A stretch of DNA of 64,000 nucleotides, taken from Ruminococcaceae bacterium R-25. Its GTDB lineage: Bacteria; Bacillota; Clostridia; Saccharofermentanales; Saccharofermentanaceae. The notes beneath the pieces are model-generated. The model ran no database searches. It was not told the DNA's origin and worked only from the letters and a program-made list of their open reading frames with translations. This document shows, piece after piece, positions 35,421-43,597 of this stretch. How positions within the stretch are numbered: position 1 is the stretch's first letter; every line of letters begins with the position of its first letter. The position numbers and the translations under genes are program-made. Location of the stretch: NCBI GenBank assembly GCA_003149065.1, contig QGFZ01000001.1, positions 744,001 through 808,000 of the forward strand, written 5' to 3'.

Positions 35421-35458
35421 CTAAAAATGCCGCCAGTTCTAATCAAAACCAGCGGCAT
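35421..35458 (-). terminator. terminator/attenuator between small-protein gene B and PqqD gene
   Basis: ATGCCGC and GCGGCAT pair, with a second inner GTT/AAC stem, followed on the minus strand by TTTTTAG. It follows the stop codon of gene B by 23 bp and ends just before the ribosome site of the PqqD gene, so it could act as an attenuator. It shares 15 identical bases (AACTAAAAATGCCGC) with the terminator of gene A. Confidence 0.75.
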
Positions 35459-35480
35459 AATAAATGCATTTAATAAAGTA

Positions 35481-35846
35481 TCATGTCTTCTTTGTGAATT
35501 TATAAGTGCCTGTACCATTATATGTATAAACACCATCTATATTTTCTACATCTTTGTTAAAAATGCCAGTGACTGATTTGCTACCAGTGGCTGATTTGCT
35601 ATTAAAATGGATATCATTACTACCTAGATTGTTCAAACCAGGATCACCAACATAATCAGCTAAATCAGATCTAAAAGTATAGTAAGAATCATTGTCAGAA
35701 ATTATATAATTCTTTCCATTAAATGAAAAAGTATTATTACTTTTATCACCATCATAAAACTTAGAAAGCACAACACTTGCAACACTTGCAGCAATAACAT
35801 CTGAAGATCCAAAACGGACAACTTCCATTGTAGGTTCAAATTTCAT
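35481..35846 (-). CDS. small protein B, paralogue of protein A
   Basis: A 121-aa protein of unrecognised family. Its N-terminus KFEPTMEVVRFGSSDVIAAS mirrors protein A (IIRFSSSDVVAAS), followed by SFNGKNYIISDND (A has SYDGQTYTIDSD) and a C-terminal YNGTGTYKFTKKT. Sequence between these anchors has diverged, as expected for a diversifying secreted peptide family. GGAGTAGG precedes the ATG. TATAAT lies about 37 bases upstream of the ATG on the same strand. No Cys; no membrane helix. Confidence 0.73.
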   Translation of the reverse strand: MKFEPTMEVVRFGSSDVIAASVASVVLSKFYDGDKSNNTFSFNGKNYIISDNDSYYTFRSDLADYVGDPGLNNLGSNDIHFNSKSATGSKSVTGIFNKDVENIDGVYTYNGTGTYKFTKKT

Positions 35847-35926
35847 AATTCCTACTCCTAAATATTTATAGTTTTAATAATTATACATTAAAATTAATTC
35901 TTGTAAAATATATTTATGTGACAAAA

Positions 35927-36454
35927 CTAAGTCTTCAAGCTTTTCTCTTTTCCTCTACACAATAATGTGAGTATTTTTACCATCAAAAGATATATTCCTA
36001 TACCAATTACAGTTCCAAGCGTGTTATGGATTATATCATCAAACTCAAATAAGCCTCGGTGGAATATTAGCTGTATTAATTCAATAGCCGTAGTAAGTAA
36101 AAAGCCTATGACAACTGAGATCGCCAACCTGTGCCTGCATGTCAGGAACATCATTAATAATATGCCGATCGGTATAAACAACACTACATTCCAGAACACT
36201 TCCGATATAAGACCGGTAGCACCTTCAGCTATAGCCATATAAGACCAGAACGGTATAAGCATATAACGGGGATAATAAGACGGGTAACGCGAAAATACAG
36301 TTATCTTGGCAACAAAGGACAGATAAAAAGCGATCATCGGAATTGTTATAAAAGAGATCTTTTTGATCCGGCCGTTACGGAACAACAAAAAACCGATAAC
36401 ACCGGCAAAATAACTATTTATCAACCAGACAAAAACTGATTGAAGCGTAATCAT
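35927..36454 (-). CDS. VanZ-like membrane protein
   Basis: A 175-aa membrane protein of four or five helices with the VanZ family core: FWNVVLFIPIGILL near residue 85 and ELIQLIFHRGLFEFDDIIHN followed by TLGTVIG near 125-150. VanZ proteins can lower teicoplanin sensitivity, but most homologues are not resistance genes and their molecular role is unsettled. No VanHAX or sensor genes are here, so a cell-envelope role is the safer reading. It is the gene before small protein B. Confidence 0.85.
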   Translation of the reverse strand: MITLQSVFVWLINSYFAGVIGFLLFRNGRIKKISFITIPMIAFYLSFVAKITVFSRYPSYYPRYMLIPFWSYMAIAEGATGLISEVFWNVVLFIPIGILLMMFLTCRHRLAISVVIGFLLTTAIELIQLIFHRGLFEFDDIIHNTLGTVIGIGIYLLMVKILTLLCRGKEKSLKT

Positions 36455-36619
36455 ATTTACAACATCATATAATTCGTCTATCTGAAAATATCCCCCTGTA
36501 TAAATGATATAAGTTTACTTAAGTATACTTTTTCTGTCTACAAGCTGAGGGACAAACTTTCAATTAGCAGAAAGCGCGCTTGAATATTAGATAATGCATA
36601 GGCATGTCAGGGGCTGTTA

Positions 36620-38083
36620 TTAATTTGCTGCTACAGTTTTAACCCTGACATATTTCTGGCTATGGCTTCTCGGATTATCAGGTTCAGTCATACGCACACG
36701 GCCTTTATCAATTAAAGGTTGAATATACGTCTTCATAGCATATGCAGTAGTAGACAAACCTAAGAAATGAGCAATAGCCTGTCGGCTTCTCGGTTCGTTC
36801 AAAAAATGCAATAACTGCTCTTCCGTTACAGCGACAGAAGCTTTTGCTTCTTCGTAAACACTTTTCCCATTAAATAAAGTAACTTTAAACGATCCTCTTT
36901 CATCTGAGAATACAGGTTCTTGCAAACCGGATTTTTCCATTGATCTTCGTATGGCAGGAATACCTGAATATCGATTCTCAGTCAAATGCAGAGTTTCCAA
37001 CGCTGTTGCCAATACCGGATTCCTTGTTCCTGGTTGTATCTTACCAAGTTGATCAATGCGAATCCTTCCGTATAGTCCTCCGGGATTATGTATTTCAATC
37101 CTGTCATAATACATGGTAATTTGTATTGGCTTGTTTTCAGTGTGGATGCTGTAATCACGGTGAACAAGAGTATTTAGAATAGCTTCTCTGATAGCTAGTA
37201 TAGGATACTCCGTGCGATCAACCCTGAGACCAGTCTCGGGATTTATGATCGTTTTAACACTCATATGTTTCTTAACAAATGCAATAGCCTGATCCAGCAT
37301 TTCCGGAATGCTTCCCTCTATCCTTTTATTATCAATAAACCTCTCGCCTGAGTCATCAAAATCATCATATAAAACACCAGCCACTTGAACGGCAACAATA
37401 CTTAGCTGAGGAAAAAATGCTTGCGGATATCTGCAAAACAACAACAACGAGCTTAAAGTAACTTCACCATTTCGGGTGATGCTCATAAGTTCATAAATAG
37501 TCTTATCGTCAAGCGAACTAAGGTTAGGCTTATCTGCCTTTAATTGCTGAATATAATTATCCAAAAGAGATGAATCCAGAACAGCCAAAGAAGCTCTGGG
37601 GACGGTTCGAATCTCATCTTGAATATTCCGTCTAAAGGCTTCACAACTATAAATCTCATATTCCGTCATGGGCTCATCGCTGTCACCAACACGAATATAT
37701 GAACCTTTAATACGACCTTTTCCGCTATAGAAACAAGGCCTCTCACTTATATCAATACCAGGAATCTCTGCAGAAACAAAAAACTTACCGTCCTTCTCAA
37801 CAACCGTCAGAAGCGGACGTACTACCGGATCCATCTGCAAACATTGTTCATTTATTTTCTTTTGTAAATCAAGCTGATCATAAACTCCGCACTCGTTAAA
37901 GTTGTCCTGCTCATCGACACCAAATACTATAATTCCGCCATCATCCTGATTGGAAAACGAAGAAAGCGTATCAAACAATCGTTTAGGGCAGCCCTGATTA
38001 GCCGCTTTAACCTCTAGTACATTAGATTCACACTTCAATATCTGTATTTCTTTCAACTTATCAAGTAATTCTTCTGGCGTCAT
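36620..38083 (-). CDS. AlbA_2 (Schlafen-like)/RecG-like transcriptional regulator
   Basis: A 487-aa protein. The N-terminal AlbA_2 nucleic-acid-binding domain has ESNVLEVKAANQG, then the FSNQDDGGIIVFGVDE loop near residue 60. The middle carries an ATPase-like HATPase_c_4 region with AIREAILNTLVHRDYSI and IEIHNPGGLYG, and the end a winged-helix (LLHFLNEPRSRQAIAHFLG). Such proteins act as DNA-binding regulators or defence-linked nucleases. I set the start at the ATG at 38083, where GGAGG sits eight bases upstream; a longer frame opens at TTG 38107. Its promoter holds phased repeats that it may bind. Confidence 0.83.
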   Translation of the reverse strand: MTPEELLDKLKEIQILKCESNVLEVKAANQGCPKRLFDTLSSFSNQDDGGIIVFGVDEQDNFNECGVYDQLDLQKKINEQCLQMDPVVRPLLTVVEKDGKFFVSAEIPGIDISERPCFYSGKGRIKGSYIRVGDSDEPMTEYEIYSCEAFRRNIQDEIRTVPRASLAVLDSSLLDNYIQQLKADKPNLSSLDDKTIYELMSITRNGEVTLSSLLLFCRYPQAFFPQLSIVAVQVAGVLYDDFDDSGERFIDNKRIEGSIPEMLDQAIAFVKKHMSVKTIINPETGLRVDRTEYPILAIREAILNTLVHRDYSIHTENKPIQITMYYDRIEIHNPGGLYGRIRIDQLGKIQPGTRNPVLATALETLHLTENRYSGIPAIRRSMEKSGLQEPVFSDERGSFKVTLFNGKSVYEEAKASVAVTEEQLLHFLNEPRSRQAIAHFLGLSTTAYAMKTYIQPLIDKGRVRMTEPDNPRSHSQKYVRVKTVAAN

Positions 38084-38121
38084 AGATAAATCCTCCACCA
38101 AATTCAAGTTTTCGTCATGCG

Positions 38122-38202
38122 ATTTAACTATTTAACTTTATTTTTGCATAATTTAACTTTTTGTCAATGCACATTTAACTATTTATCGAAACGATTTAAC
38201 TA
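38122..38202. repeat. phased ATTTAACT repeats in the promoter of the AlbA_2 gene
   Basis: ATTTAACT with a following A or T occurs at 38122, 38130, 38151, 38173 and 38194. The last four are 21, 22 and 21 bp apart, two helical turns, so they face the same side of DNA. The last two extend to a 21-bp repeat with three mismatches, both continuing into CGAAA. The perfect TTGACA of the minus-strand promoter (38162-38167) lies between copies. This is the pattern of a cooperative operator, probably for the AlbA_2 protein itself. Confidence 0.75.
38139..38167 (-). promoter_or_regulatory. promoter of the AlbA_2 regulator gene
   Basis: A perfect TTGACA (38162-38167) and a weak AAAATA (38139-38144) lie 17 bp apart on the minus strand, about 55 bases before the chosen ATG. 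The repeats described for this region flank or cover both elements, so repression by the bound protein is plausible. Confidence 0.55.
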
Positions 38203-38345
38203 ATTAGCGAAATGCAAAACTGATTTATGAATTGTTCCCTAACTACATATTCTTATGCAACAGTTACAAAGGATAACTATCTGCACATTAAAATATGACT
38301 TGAAAAACAAACCATGAGTTCAAATAGACTTTATAACTAACGTAA

Positions 38346-39485
38346 TCACTCTAAATTAAGAATGCGAGATGCACGCTTGCGGATCTGTTTCTCAATAAGC
38401 CGTATATTTCTTTTAGGGTAATTGTACCTACCAACGTCTTCAAATTCAAACTTAAGGGCGCTTCTGAGCTTCTTGGTTAATGCAGGTGTAAGAACACTCT
38501 CAGCTGTCTTAAAGTAATCATCATAAACGGAAGGCAATAGAGTAGCAGCATATTCATCCAATAATTCTTCTGACCGCCAGTTCTCTTCACCAGCTAAGTT
38601 AAAAAGCGAATTGCCATGATCAAAAAGCGGTGCGGGTCTTAAGATCTTGTTTGTATGACTGTCAACCAAGAGGCCGAAATTGCCAAAATGCCTGTCCGTA
38701 TTGCAGATCAATGCATCAAATACGAGCATTTCATTCAATGAGCTGACAAATTCATCACCAAGCGTTTCATAGTATTTCCTTACGGCTTCCAAACCGCCCG
38801 AACGTACAATCCTGCCAACAGGGATGAAAGAAATATCCGTACTGGTGAAGATCTCACAAGAAGAGCACAAATTCCCCTTCCATCTAGCGACCTTATAAGG
38901 TATAACATCAAACCCCAATTGTTTACCGACAAGATAAGCATATTTCTCAGAATAAGGTTCATATCCAGTATTAGACGCGCCTGAAGTGGCGCCTTTGTAA
39001 AGATAAACTTTACCGTCAATCCTGCGCCAACATTTGGGAAGCATACCATTTGTAGTAAACTCCGGTGATGAAGCAAACGAAGAACGAACCGAAGAACCAT
39101 ATCCGGTGAAAGCAATATTGGCAAGCACCCTGCTGAAAGGATTGTTATATAGGTTTAGTTTATCGAAAGTCTTCGTCTCAAGTTCATCTGCAATCCAATA
39201 AGAATCATTTAGGGAAAGGCCTTTGCATACGGATACAACATCCATCGGGCGATTAATGCTAAGCCCACACTTCGACAGAAAAGCATTAACAAAAGCTCGG
39301 TTCTTAGGTATCGTACGATGTTTGATCCAACGAACTATTCCGGCTTCGCTCAATTCCATATCTAACGGAAGCAAATGCTTATTATTCTCACTGATCCATG
39401 TAATCTTTAATACCGGATCAGCGAGATTCTCAACTACTTCAAACATAAGAAGTGATGTATCAAATAGTTTAAGTGTATATAACAT
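38346..39485 (-). CDS. HipA-like kinase-domain protein
   Basis: A 379-aa protein. The C-terminal half has KVYLYKGATSGASNTG as a nucleotide-binding loop, and DALICNTDRHFGNFGLLVD near residue 270 with the catalytic N-x-D-R-H and the downstream LFDHGNSLF metal motif. This is the HipA kinase core. The N-terminal half is not the usual HipA N-domain and no HipB-like antitoxin gene is adjacent, so it may be a stand-alone kinase. TAGGAG precedes the ATG. Whether it is toxic is unknown. Confidence 0.78.
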   Translation of the reverse strand: MLYTLKLFDTSLLMFEVVENLADPVLKITWISENNKHLLPLDMELSEAGIVRWIKHRTIPKNRAFVNAFLSKCGLSINRPMDVVSVCKGLSLNDSYWIADELETKTFDKLNLYNNPFSRVLANIAFTGYGSSVRSSFASSPEFTTNGMLPKCWRRIDGKVYLYKGATSGASNTGYEPYSEKYAYLVGKQLGFDVIPYKVARWKGNLCSSCEIFTSTDISFIPVGRIVRSGGLEAVRKYYETLGDEFVSSLNEMLVFDALICNTDRHFGNFGLLVDSHTNKILRPAPLFDHGNSLFNLAGEENWRSEELLDEYAATLLPSVYDDYFKTAESVLTPALTKKLRSALKFEFEDVGRYNYPKRNIRLIEKQIRKRASRILNLE

Positions 39486-39596
39486 ACATACTCCTACAGC
39501 TCATTTTGCTTCATAGACTTAACTTATACTTTAACATTTGACCCAACATATAAAAATATTCTACCACAAAAACATTCGTTCTATATTGTAGGTTAT
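39486..39596. other. intergenic region before IS66 relic
   Basis: An A+T-rich stretch between the HipA-like gene start and the IS66 debris. The HipA-like gene promoter should lie here; TTAAAGTATAAG appears on the minus strand about 40 bases upstream of the start, but no full consensus promoter is visible. Confidence 0.4.
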
Positions 39597-39782
39597 TCAG
39601 CAACATTGATTGCTGAGGCACAACAGGAAGTGGTGCGATATTAGGAATCAGATCTTCCTTATGTTCTTCAATGAACATCGTGAGGAGCTTACAATGGTCT
39701 AATTAGACCTGGTCGGACACTTTCCCAAAAGTATCCCATGAACACAGAGTCGGTTAAAGACACCGGATTATTAAGCGCTTAC
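39597..39782 (-). mobile_element. IS66-family relic (end plus tnpA fragment)
   Basis: The right part repeats the end of the IS66-like element at 50606: GGTCTAATTAGACCTG, then GGACACTTTCCC, AAAAGTATCCCATGAAC and GTAAGCGCTTAAT (minus strand) as the terminal inverted repeat ending at 39782. The left part matches an internal piece of its tnpA (GCTGAGGCACAACAGG). The coding segment between has been deleted. Nothing here is translatable. Confidence 0.8.
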
Positions 39783-39914
39783 CTTCACGCCATCTGTGCA
39801 GGAACAATATATCTAATGAAAACAAAGGGTTCAAATAATTACGCAGCTAAATGCACCCAATATAAGCATCCAGAATAATACCTTCCGCGCTGCCGCTTGG
39901 AGCGCCGGTCATGA

Positions 39915-39945
39915 CTTGATAAGGCGTGACTAATCAAGTCACGCC
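39915..39945 (-). terminator. terminator of the D-lactate dehydrogenase gene
   Basis: GGCGTGACT and AGTCACGCC form a perfect 9-bp stem with a 5-nt loop, eight bases after the stop codon. On the minus strand it is followed by TTATCAAG, a poor U-tract, so termination may be inefficient. An overlapping alternative stem TGACTTGAT/ATCAAGTCA exists. Confidence 0.65.
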
Positions 39946-39953
39946 CGGCAAAG

Positions 39954-40988
39954 TTAAAAGCACTTCTTATCATGCAGCTGCTTACAGTCAGCAATCTTAC
40001 CGCACTTATAGCAGACTTCATTAACACATTTATCTGACGAGAAGAATTCACGGATATTAGATAATGTGGTATCAGCAATATTCGATAATGCTTCTTTAGT
40101 TAAGAATGCCTGGTGTGAAGTAACGATTACATTAGGCATAGATATTAATCTTGCAAGAACATCATCATTAACAATATGGTTGGAATAGTCATGGAAGAAG
40201 ATATTAGATTCTTCTTCATATACATCCAGGCATGCTGCACCTATCTTACGGTCCTTAATACCCTCTACAAGAGCCTCAGTATCGATCAGAGCGCCTCTGG
40301 AAGTATTCAGTATAACTACTCCCTTCTTCATCTGAGCAATCGTAGAAGCGTTTATCATGTGCCTGTTCTCATCTGTCAGCGGGCAATGCAGCGAGATGAT
40401 GTCTGCCCTGCTCCAGAGCTCATCCAAAGGTACATATTCAATGCCTGAATCAGCAGCCGGAAACTTATCGTAAGCAATAACATTCATTCCAAAACCACGA
40501 CAGATATCAATGAAGATACGACCGATCTTACCTGTACCGATAACGCCAACAGTTTTTCCGTGAAGATCAAAGCCGGTCATGCCCTCAAGGCTGAAATTGA
40601 AGTCCTTTGTACGGATATAAGCCTTATGGATCCTGCGGATAGATGTCAGGAGCAAAGCCATTGCATGCTCTGCAACAGCATAAGGTGAATAAGCAGGAAC
40701 ACGTACTACATGAACCTTACCATAAGCATACTCAACATCAACGTTGTTATAACCGGCACAACGAAGCGCGATGAGCTTAATTCCCATAGAATAAAGCTGG
40801 TCAATAACAAAGGAATTGATATCGTCATTAACAAATACACAGACAACATCACAACCTTCAGCAAGCTTATATGTATCAGGAGTCAAACGAGTTTCAAAGA
40901 AACGGATCTCAAACTCCCCTGCACTATTAGCAGCCTCAAATGACTGTCTGTCGTATTCTTTGGAATCGAAGAAAGCGATTTTATACAT
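39954..40988 (-). CDS. D-lactate dehydrogenase-like 2-hydroxyacid dehydrogenase
   Basis: A 344-aa NAD-dependent enzyme. Catalytic and cofactor motifs are complete: LIALRCAGYNNVD (Arg-x-G), VGVIGTGKIGRIF, ILNTSRGALIDTEAL with the Arg, LDVYEEE with the Glu, and SHQAFLT with the catalytic His. It reduces pyruvate to D-lactate or handles a related 2-oxoacid. The C-terminus has an unusual tail of about 25 residues with four Cys (CYKCGKIADCKQLHDKKC). I use the ATG at 40988, preceded by GGGTGA. It lies 42 bp after the UDP-glucose dehydrogenase gene and may be co-transcribed with it. Confidence 0.88.
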   Translation of the reverse strand: MYKIAFFDSKEYDRQSFEAANSAGEFEIRFFETRLTPDTYKLAEGCDVVCVFVNDDINSFVIDQLYSMGIKLIALRCAGYNNVDVEYAYGKVHVVRVPAYSPYAVAEHAMALLLTSIRRIHKAYIRTKDFNFSLEGMTGFDLHGKTVGVIGTGKIGRIFIDICRGFGMNVIAYDKFPAADSGIEYVPLDELWSRADIISLHCPLTDENRHMINASTIAQMKKGVVILNTSRGALIDTEALVEGIKDRKIGAACLDVYEEESNIFFHDYSNHIVNDDVLARLISMPNVIVTSHQAFLTKEALSNIADTTLSNIREFFSSDKCVNEVCYKCGKIADCKQLHDKKCF

Positions 40989-41030
40989 GATTTCACCCGT
41001 TCTCATTAATCAAATTCGAGAAAATTAGTA

Positions 41031-42254
41031 TTAATCTCTCCTAAACAAATCTCTTGTATAAACCTTATCTTCAACATCACCAAGGACAGCTGAGTCAAAG
41101 CGGTTAGCTACGATTACATCACTTTCAGCTTTAAACTTATCCAAATCATTAACTACAAGGCTATTAAAGAAAGTATCACCATCATTAAGTGTAGGTTCAT
41201 ATATAATAACTGGTATTCCCTTCGCTTTGATTCGCTTCATTACACCCTGGATGGCAGATGCTCGGAAGTTATCACTGTTGGATTTCATTGTGAGACGGTA
41301 TACACCTACTGTCTTAGGATTCTTGGCGAGGATCTGATCAGCAATAAAGTCCTTTCTAACTGTATTACTCTTAACAACAGCTTCGATCATGGTCTGAGGG
41401 ACATCTTTATAGTTAGCAAGAAGCTGCTTAGTATCCTTAGGAAGACAATAACCGCCATAACCAAATGAAGGATTGTTATAGTGACCACCGATACGAGGGT
41501 CCATGCATACACCGTCAATGATCATCTGTGTATCCAGACCCTTACTCTGTGCATAGGTATCAAGCTCATTAAAGTAAGATACTCTGACTGCAAGATATGT
41601 ATTAGCAAACAACTTAATAGCTTCTGCTTCGGTTAAATGAGAAATCAGAACCGGAATATCCTGGCGCTCTGCACCGCTTCTTTCTTCCTCGCAACGGGCG
41701 CCTTCAAGCAACAGGTCAGCAAACATCTGTGCTTCAGCCTTCTGAGAATCATCACAACCAACTACAATACGGCTGGGATGCAGATTGTCATACAAAGCTT
41801 TTGATTCACGAAGGAATTCAGGGCTGAAAATGATGTTAGATACTCCATACTTAGCTCTAACAGATTCCGTATATCCAACAGGAATCGTAGATTTAATAAC
41901 CATAAGAACATTAGGATTAACCTTCAATGTCCATTCGATAGCATCTTCTACTGCTGAAGTATCAAAGAAGTGATTTACATCATCATAATTCGTTGGAGTA
42001 GCAATAATAACTAGTTCTGCTGAACCATAAGCTGCCTCTTTATCAGTTGTTGTATGAAGATTAAGAGTGCGCTTGCCTTCTCTTGCTTCAGCAAAGAATC
42101 TCTCAATCTCATCATCCTGGATAGGACTAATAAACTTGTTGAGTTTCTCAGCCTTTGCCTCAGTAGTAGTTATAGCCGTTACTTCATGCTTCTGAGCAAG
42201 TAAAACAGCAAGAGATAAACCAACATATCCAACACCAGCAACTGTAATCTTCAT
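41031..42254 (-). CDS. ugd: UDP-glucose 6-dehydrogenase
   Basis: A 407-aa enzyme: [19 protein letters not shown] cofactor loop, [29 protein letters not shown], the catalytic [16 protein letters not shown] with Cys near residue 265, and [15 protein letters not shown]. It oxidises UDP-glucose to UDP-glucuronate for surface polymers. GGAGG lies at ideal distance from the ATG. A paralogue (42320-43596) is divergent from it across 65 bp; the two share most of these motifs, so the pair is a duplication. Confidence 0.93.
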   Translation of the reverse strand: MKITVAGVGYVGLSLAVLLAQKHEVTAITTTEAKAEKLNKFISPIQDDEIERFFAEAREGKRTLNLHTTTDKEAAYGSAELVIIATPTNYDDVNHFFDTSAVEDAIEWTLKVNPNVLMVIKSTIPVGYTESVRAKYGVSNIIFSPEFLRESKALYDNLHPSRIVVGCDDSQKAEAQMFADLLLEGARCEEERSGAERQDIPVLISHLTEAEAIKLFANTYLAVRVSYFNELDTYAQSKGLDTQMIIDGVCMDPRIGGHYNNPSFGYGGYCLPKDTKQLLANYKDVPQTMIEAVVKSNTVRKDFIADQILAKNPKTVGVYRLTMKSNSDNFRASAIQGVMKRIKAKGIPVIIYEPTLNDGDTFFNSLVVNDLDKFKAESDVIVANRFDSAVLGDVEDKVYTRDLFRRD

Positions 42255-42319
42255 AACTTCCTCCGTGAATCAATGAATATTAATTATATAGATTATACAA
42301 GAAGAATCAACAAAATCAA

Positions 42320-43596
42320 ATGATTTAAATAGAAAATACAAGATTGCTGTTGCCGGTACAGGCTATGTTGGTCTCTCCCTTGCAGTTCTCTTATCCCAGC
42401 ATAATCAGGTAACTGCTGTAGACATCGTAAAGGAGAAGGTAGATAAGCTCAATAATGGCATCTCCCCTATCCAGGACGATTACATTGAAAAGTTTCTAAA
42501 TGAAGCTGCTGAAGGAAAGCGTTCACTTAATCTCACAGCTACAACAGATGGAGACAGTGCATATAAGAATGCTGATTTCATCATTGTTGCTGCGCCTACA
42601 AATTACGATCCTCAGAAGAACTTCTTTGACTGTTCAGCTGTTGAAGGTGTTATAACACAGATTAAGAACGCTACTAAAAGAAATAAAGCAAAACCTACTA
42701 TTGTCATCAAATCAACAATACCTGTAGGCTATACTGCACACGTCCGTGAAAAGTTCAACATGGACAACATTATCTTCAGTCCAGAATTCTTAAGAGAATC
42801 TAAAGCTCTTTACGACAACCTTTACCCTAGCCGCATCATAGTTGGCTGTGACGAAGATAACCTTGGAGTAGCTAAAACATTTGCTGCTCTCTTACAGCAA
42901 GGAGCAATCAAAAACAATATTGAAACGCTCTTTATGGGCACTACTGAGGCTGAAGCTACAAAACTCTTCGTTAACACCTACCTTGCGTTAAGAGTATCTT
43001 ACTTCAATGAACTTGACACTTATGCAGAGATAAAAGGCCTTAAGACAGCAGACATTATCAAAGGTGTTTGTCTTGATCCCAGAGTTGGCGACTACTACAA
43101 TAACCCTTCATTCGGTTATGGTGGATACTGCCTCCCTAAAGACACAAAGCAGCTCTTAGCTAACTATCAGGATGTACCTGAGAACCTTATTCAGGCAATT
43201 GTTGAATCCAACAGGACAAGGAAAGACTTTATCGCTGACAGAGTATTGGAAATCGCAGGAACATATGGCAACAGCGAGTCTTATTCCAAGAATAAGGAAC
43301 AGAAACAGAAAGAAATTATTGTTGGTGTTTATCGTCTTACAATGAAATCCAATTCAGACAACTTTCGTCAGAGCTCTATTCAGGGCGTAATGAAGCGAAT
43401 TAAAGCAAAAGGTGCTACAGTAATAATATACGAACCTACACTCGAAGACGGAACAACGTTCTTCGGGTCTAAGGTTGTAAACGACATCAAGAAGTTTAAG
43501 AAGAAATGCGGATGCATTATCGCTAACAGATACGATCCTGTATTAGATGATGTAGAAGAAAAAGTATATACAAGAGACCTCTTCAGGAGAGATTAA
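42320..43596 (+). pseudogene. ugd: second UDP-glucose 6-dehydrogenase with broken start
   Basis: The frame is open from 42292 to 43596 and encodes a full-length enzyme ([20 protein letters not shown] through [14 protein letters not shown] to RRD), but no ATG, GTG or TTG fits the expected N-terminus. The natural start ATG at 42320 is one base out of frame: inserting one A after ATGA would restore M-N-L-N-R-K-Y-K-I. As sequenced the next in-frame ATG is at 42760, which would lose the cofactor-binding domain. So it is inactive, or starts at a non-standard codon, or reflects a sequencing or assembly slip. The downstream epimerase gene begins 2 bp after it. Confidence 0.7.
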
Positions 43597-43597
43597 T

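Noticed and set aside
35927-36454. Glycopeptide resistance by VanZ
   Set aside because: No vanHAX, vanRS or D-Ala-D-Lac ligase nearby; the D-lactate dehydrogenase at 39954 lies apart and has a different partner, so a resistance cluster is not supported.
38346-39485. HipBA toxin-antitoxin pair
   Set aside because: Only the kinase-like protein is present; no HipB-like HTH gene is adjacent and the N-terminal domain differs.
42760-43596. Short UDP-glucose dehydrogenase starting at 42760
   Set aside because: This internal Met lies after the cofactor-binding domain; homology continues upstream to 42334, so the short form is an artefact of the broken start.
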